Part shown: in pieces, positions 5,528-6,442 of the stretch
Layout of the letters: each line of letters opens with the position of its first letter
How positions within the stretch are numbered: the first letter of the stretch is position 1
Source of the DNA: Bacteroidota bacterium
GTDB lineage: Bacteria > Bacteroidota > Bacteroidia > Bacteroidales > VadinHA17
Assembly (NCBI GenBank): GCA_030611395.1
Contig: JAUWPX010000089.1
Location: 1 to 6,442 of the forward strand
Reading direction: 5' to 3'
DNA: 6,442 bases
Translations under genes and position numbers: made by a program
The notes under the pieces: generated by a model
The model's input: the letters and a program-made list of their open reading frames with translations, nothing else
Told to the model about the DNA's origin: nothing
Database searches by the model: none

Positions 5528-6370
5528 ATGAAGGGATTTACAACTCTTTTAGTAGATTTTGAAGATGACATAGCTGTTATATGGCTTAACAGACCGGAGA
5601 TACATAATGCTTTTAATGAAGTATTGATCTCGGAACTGATTGATTGCTTTGAAGAAATTAATAAGCTGGATAAAATCAGGGTGATAATTTTAAGAGGAAA
5701 AGGGAAATCCTTTTGTTCAGGAGCTGATCTTAACTGGATGAAGGATGTTGCGAATTATACATATGAACAAAACTACAGAGAAAGTTACCAGCTTTCAAAA
5801 TGTTTCCATACAATTTATACATGCAAAAAGCCAACAATAGCAAGGGTTCACGGAGCATCTATTGGAGGGGCTAATGGTTTACTTGCTGCATGTGATATGG
5901 CATATTGCGATCATGACACGGTTTTTTCTCTTAGTGAAGTAAAAATTGGAGTCGTTCCTGCATGTATTTCTCCATATATAATAAAAAGAGTTGGCGAATT
6001 TGCAGCAAGGGAACTGATGTTGACAGGCAGGCGAATTAAAGGAAAAGAGGCAGAATCATTCCGCCTGGTTAACAAATCACTTAACGTTAATGAGCAGGAA
6101 TCATATATTAAATCGGTTATCGAAAAATTGCAGACCGGTGGACCAAAGGCAATTGAGCATTGCAAAAAACTGATATACAATATATCAAACAAGCTAACAT
6201 TAGATCAGGCGCTGGAGGAAACGGCAAGAATAATTGCAGATATAAGAAAATCAGAAGAGGGCCAGGAAGGAATGCAGGCTTTTCTTGAAAAAAGAGTTCC
6301 GAAATGGGTAAACCGGAAGAATATATCGCAGAGACGCGGAGATGCAGAGGCGCAAAGAAGAGAAATGTGA
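5528..6370 (+). CDS. liuC: Methylglutaconyl-CoA hydratase (enoyl-CoA hydratase/isomerase family, LiuC type)
   Basis: 280 aa from ATG 5528. It hydrates 3-methylglutaconyl-CoA to HMG-CoA, the step after the carboxylase encoded upstream. The crotonase fold is recognisable by the first oxyanion segment SFCSGADLNWM (61-71), the second HGASIGGANGLLAACD (108-123) and SLSEVKIGVVPACISPYI (134-151). By alignment to rat crotonase, E137 matches the conserved Glu164, but the Glu144 position is G117. The same GG-x-x-G pattern and the SEVxIGxxPAxISP motif occur in bacterial LiuC proteins, so this is probably normal for the subfamily. The frame is open further upstream into the carboxylase gene, but ATG 5528 gives the family N-terminus. 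The body should end near W260-N262; residues 267 onward (SQRRGDAEAQRREM) come from an octamer repeat and look non-native. Substrate specificity is inferred from subfamily motifs and operon context; a general enoyl-CoA hydratase is the alternative. Confidence 0.87.
   Translation: MKGFTTLLVDFEDDIAVIWLNRPEIHNAFNEVLISELIDCFEEINKLDKIRVIILRGKGKSFCSGADLNWMKDVANYTYEQNYRESYQLSKCFHTIYTCKKPTIARVHGASIGGANGLLAACDMAYCDHDTVFSLSEVKIGVVPACISPYIIKRVGEFAARELMLTGRRIKGKEAESFRLVNKSLNVNEQESYIKSVIEKLQTGGPKAIEHCKKLIYNISNKLTLDQALEETARIIADIRKSEEGQEGMQAFLEKRVPKWVNRKNISQRRGDAEAQRREM
6327..6358. repeat. Octamer tandem repeat (unit ~CGCAGAGA, 4 copies) inside the 3' end of the hydratase gene
   Basis: Four 8-bp units (CGCAGAGA, CGCGGAGA, TGCAGAGG, CGCAAAGA) lie in frame and encode the Arg/Gln/Glu-rich tail SQRRGDAEAQRR. 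The stop codon follows 9 bp later at 6368-6370. Similar GCAGAGACGC-type repeats are common between genes in many environmental bacteria, so this looks like intergenic repeat DNA captured by loss or displacement of the original stop. Confidence 0.82.
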
Positions 6371-6372
6371 AG

Positions 6373-6396
6373 AACTCAACCTCAAACCTCAAACTC
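6373..6396. repeat. Short heptamer repeat (unit AACCTCA, 2 full and 2 partial copies)
   Basis: Two perfect AACCTCA units (6378-6391) are flanked on both sides by the shortened unit AACTC. The array starts three bases after the hydratase stop codon and is the fifth distinct 7-8 bp array in the window. It is short enough that chance alone cannot be fully excluded. Confidence 0.55.
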
Positions 6397-6436
6397 TTTA
6401 GAATGAAGAAGATGCCATAGTTAAGATAGAGAAAAT

Positions 6437-6442
6437 ATGAAG
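6437..6442 (+). CDS. Possible first codons of the next operon gene (predicted MCC alpha/biotin subunit), cut by window end
   Basis: The window ends with GAGAAAAT followed by ATG AAG, an A-rich leader and Met-Lys start of the kind used by the genes here. Two codons cannot identify a product. The prediction rests on the conserved order liuB-liuC-liuD, in which the biotin carboxylase/biotin carrier subunit follows the hydratase, and on the carboxylase beta subunit needing that partner. An earlier ATG at 6403 gives only a five-codon frame ending in TAG. Confidence 0.3.

Overview
The window reads as a chromosomal segment of a low-GC member of the Bacteroidota, probably an environmental or anaerobic lineage. 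Three things suggest this. The protein families are typical of that phylum. Shine-Dalgarno sites are mostly absent (one gene is an exception). Degenerate 7-8 bp tandem repeats sit at the gene junctions. The taxonomic call is an inference from style and content, because no rRNA or other marker gene is present.

Left part (1-2875, + strand). The window opens inside a large membrane protein: the tail of a spermidine/spermine-synthase-like domain followed by a C-terminal multi-TM block. A 293-bp intergenic region follows, with a heptamer repeat and a long imperfect hairpin. Next is a radical SAM enzyme of the AmmeMemoRadiSam (PflA-like) family that carries an unusual N-terminal Tat-like signal. 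A small VTT/DedA-type membrane protein follows 27 bp downstream. These three genes point to a membrane- or envelope-associated function whose substrate cannot be read from the sequence.

Middle (2887-3810). An octamer repeat separates the VTT gene from a convergent minus-strand gene for an eIF-2B alpha/beta/delta-like protein. That protein keeps the family's C-terminal signature but appears to lack the Cys and Asp used by the sugar-phosphate isomerases of the superfamily.

Right part (3886-6442, + strand). Divergent from the eIF-2B-like gene is a leucine/isovalerate catabolic operon: methylcrotonyl-CoA carboxylase carboxyltransferase (beta) subunit, then a LiuC-type methylglutaconyl-CoA hydratase. 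They catalyse consecutive steps (3-methylcrotonyl-CoA to 3-methylglutaconyl-CoA to HMG-CoA). The window ends at what is probably the first codon of the next gene. By the known liuB-liuC-liuD order this would be the biotin-containing alpha subunit.

The main features beyond ordinary annotation are: five unrelated 7-8 bp tandem repeats at gene ends, one of which has become the C-terminus of the hydratase; the hairpin element at 955-1026; a marked excess of CCGG and especially ACCGGT; the Tat-like leader on a radical SAM enzyme; and a probable TTG start for the carboxylase. I found no tRNA, rRNA, CRISPR array, transposase or convincing intrinsic terminator.
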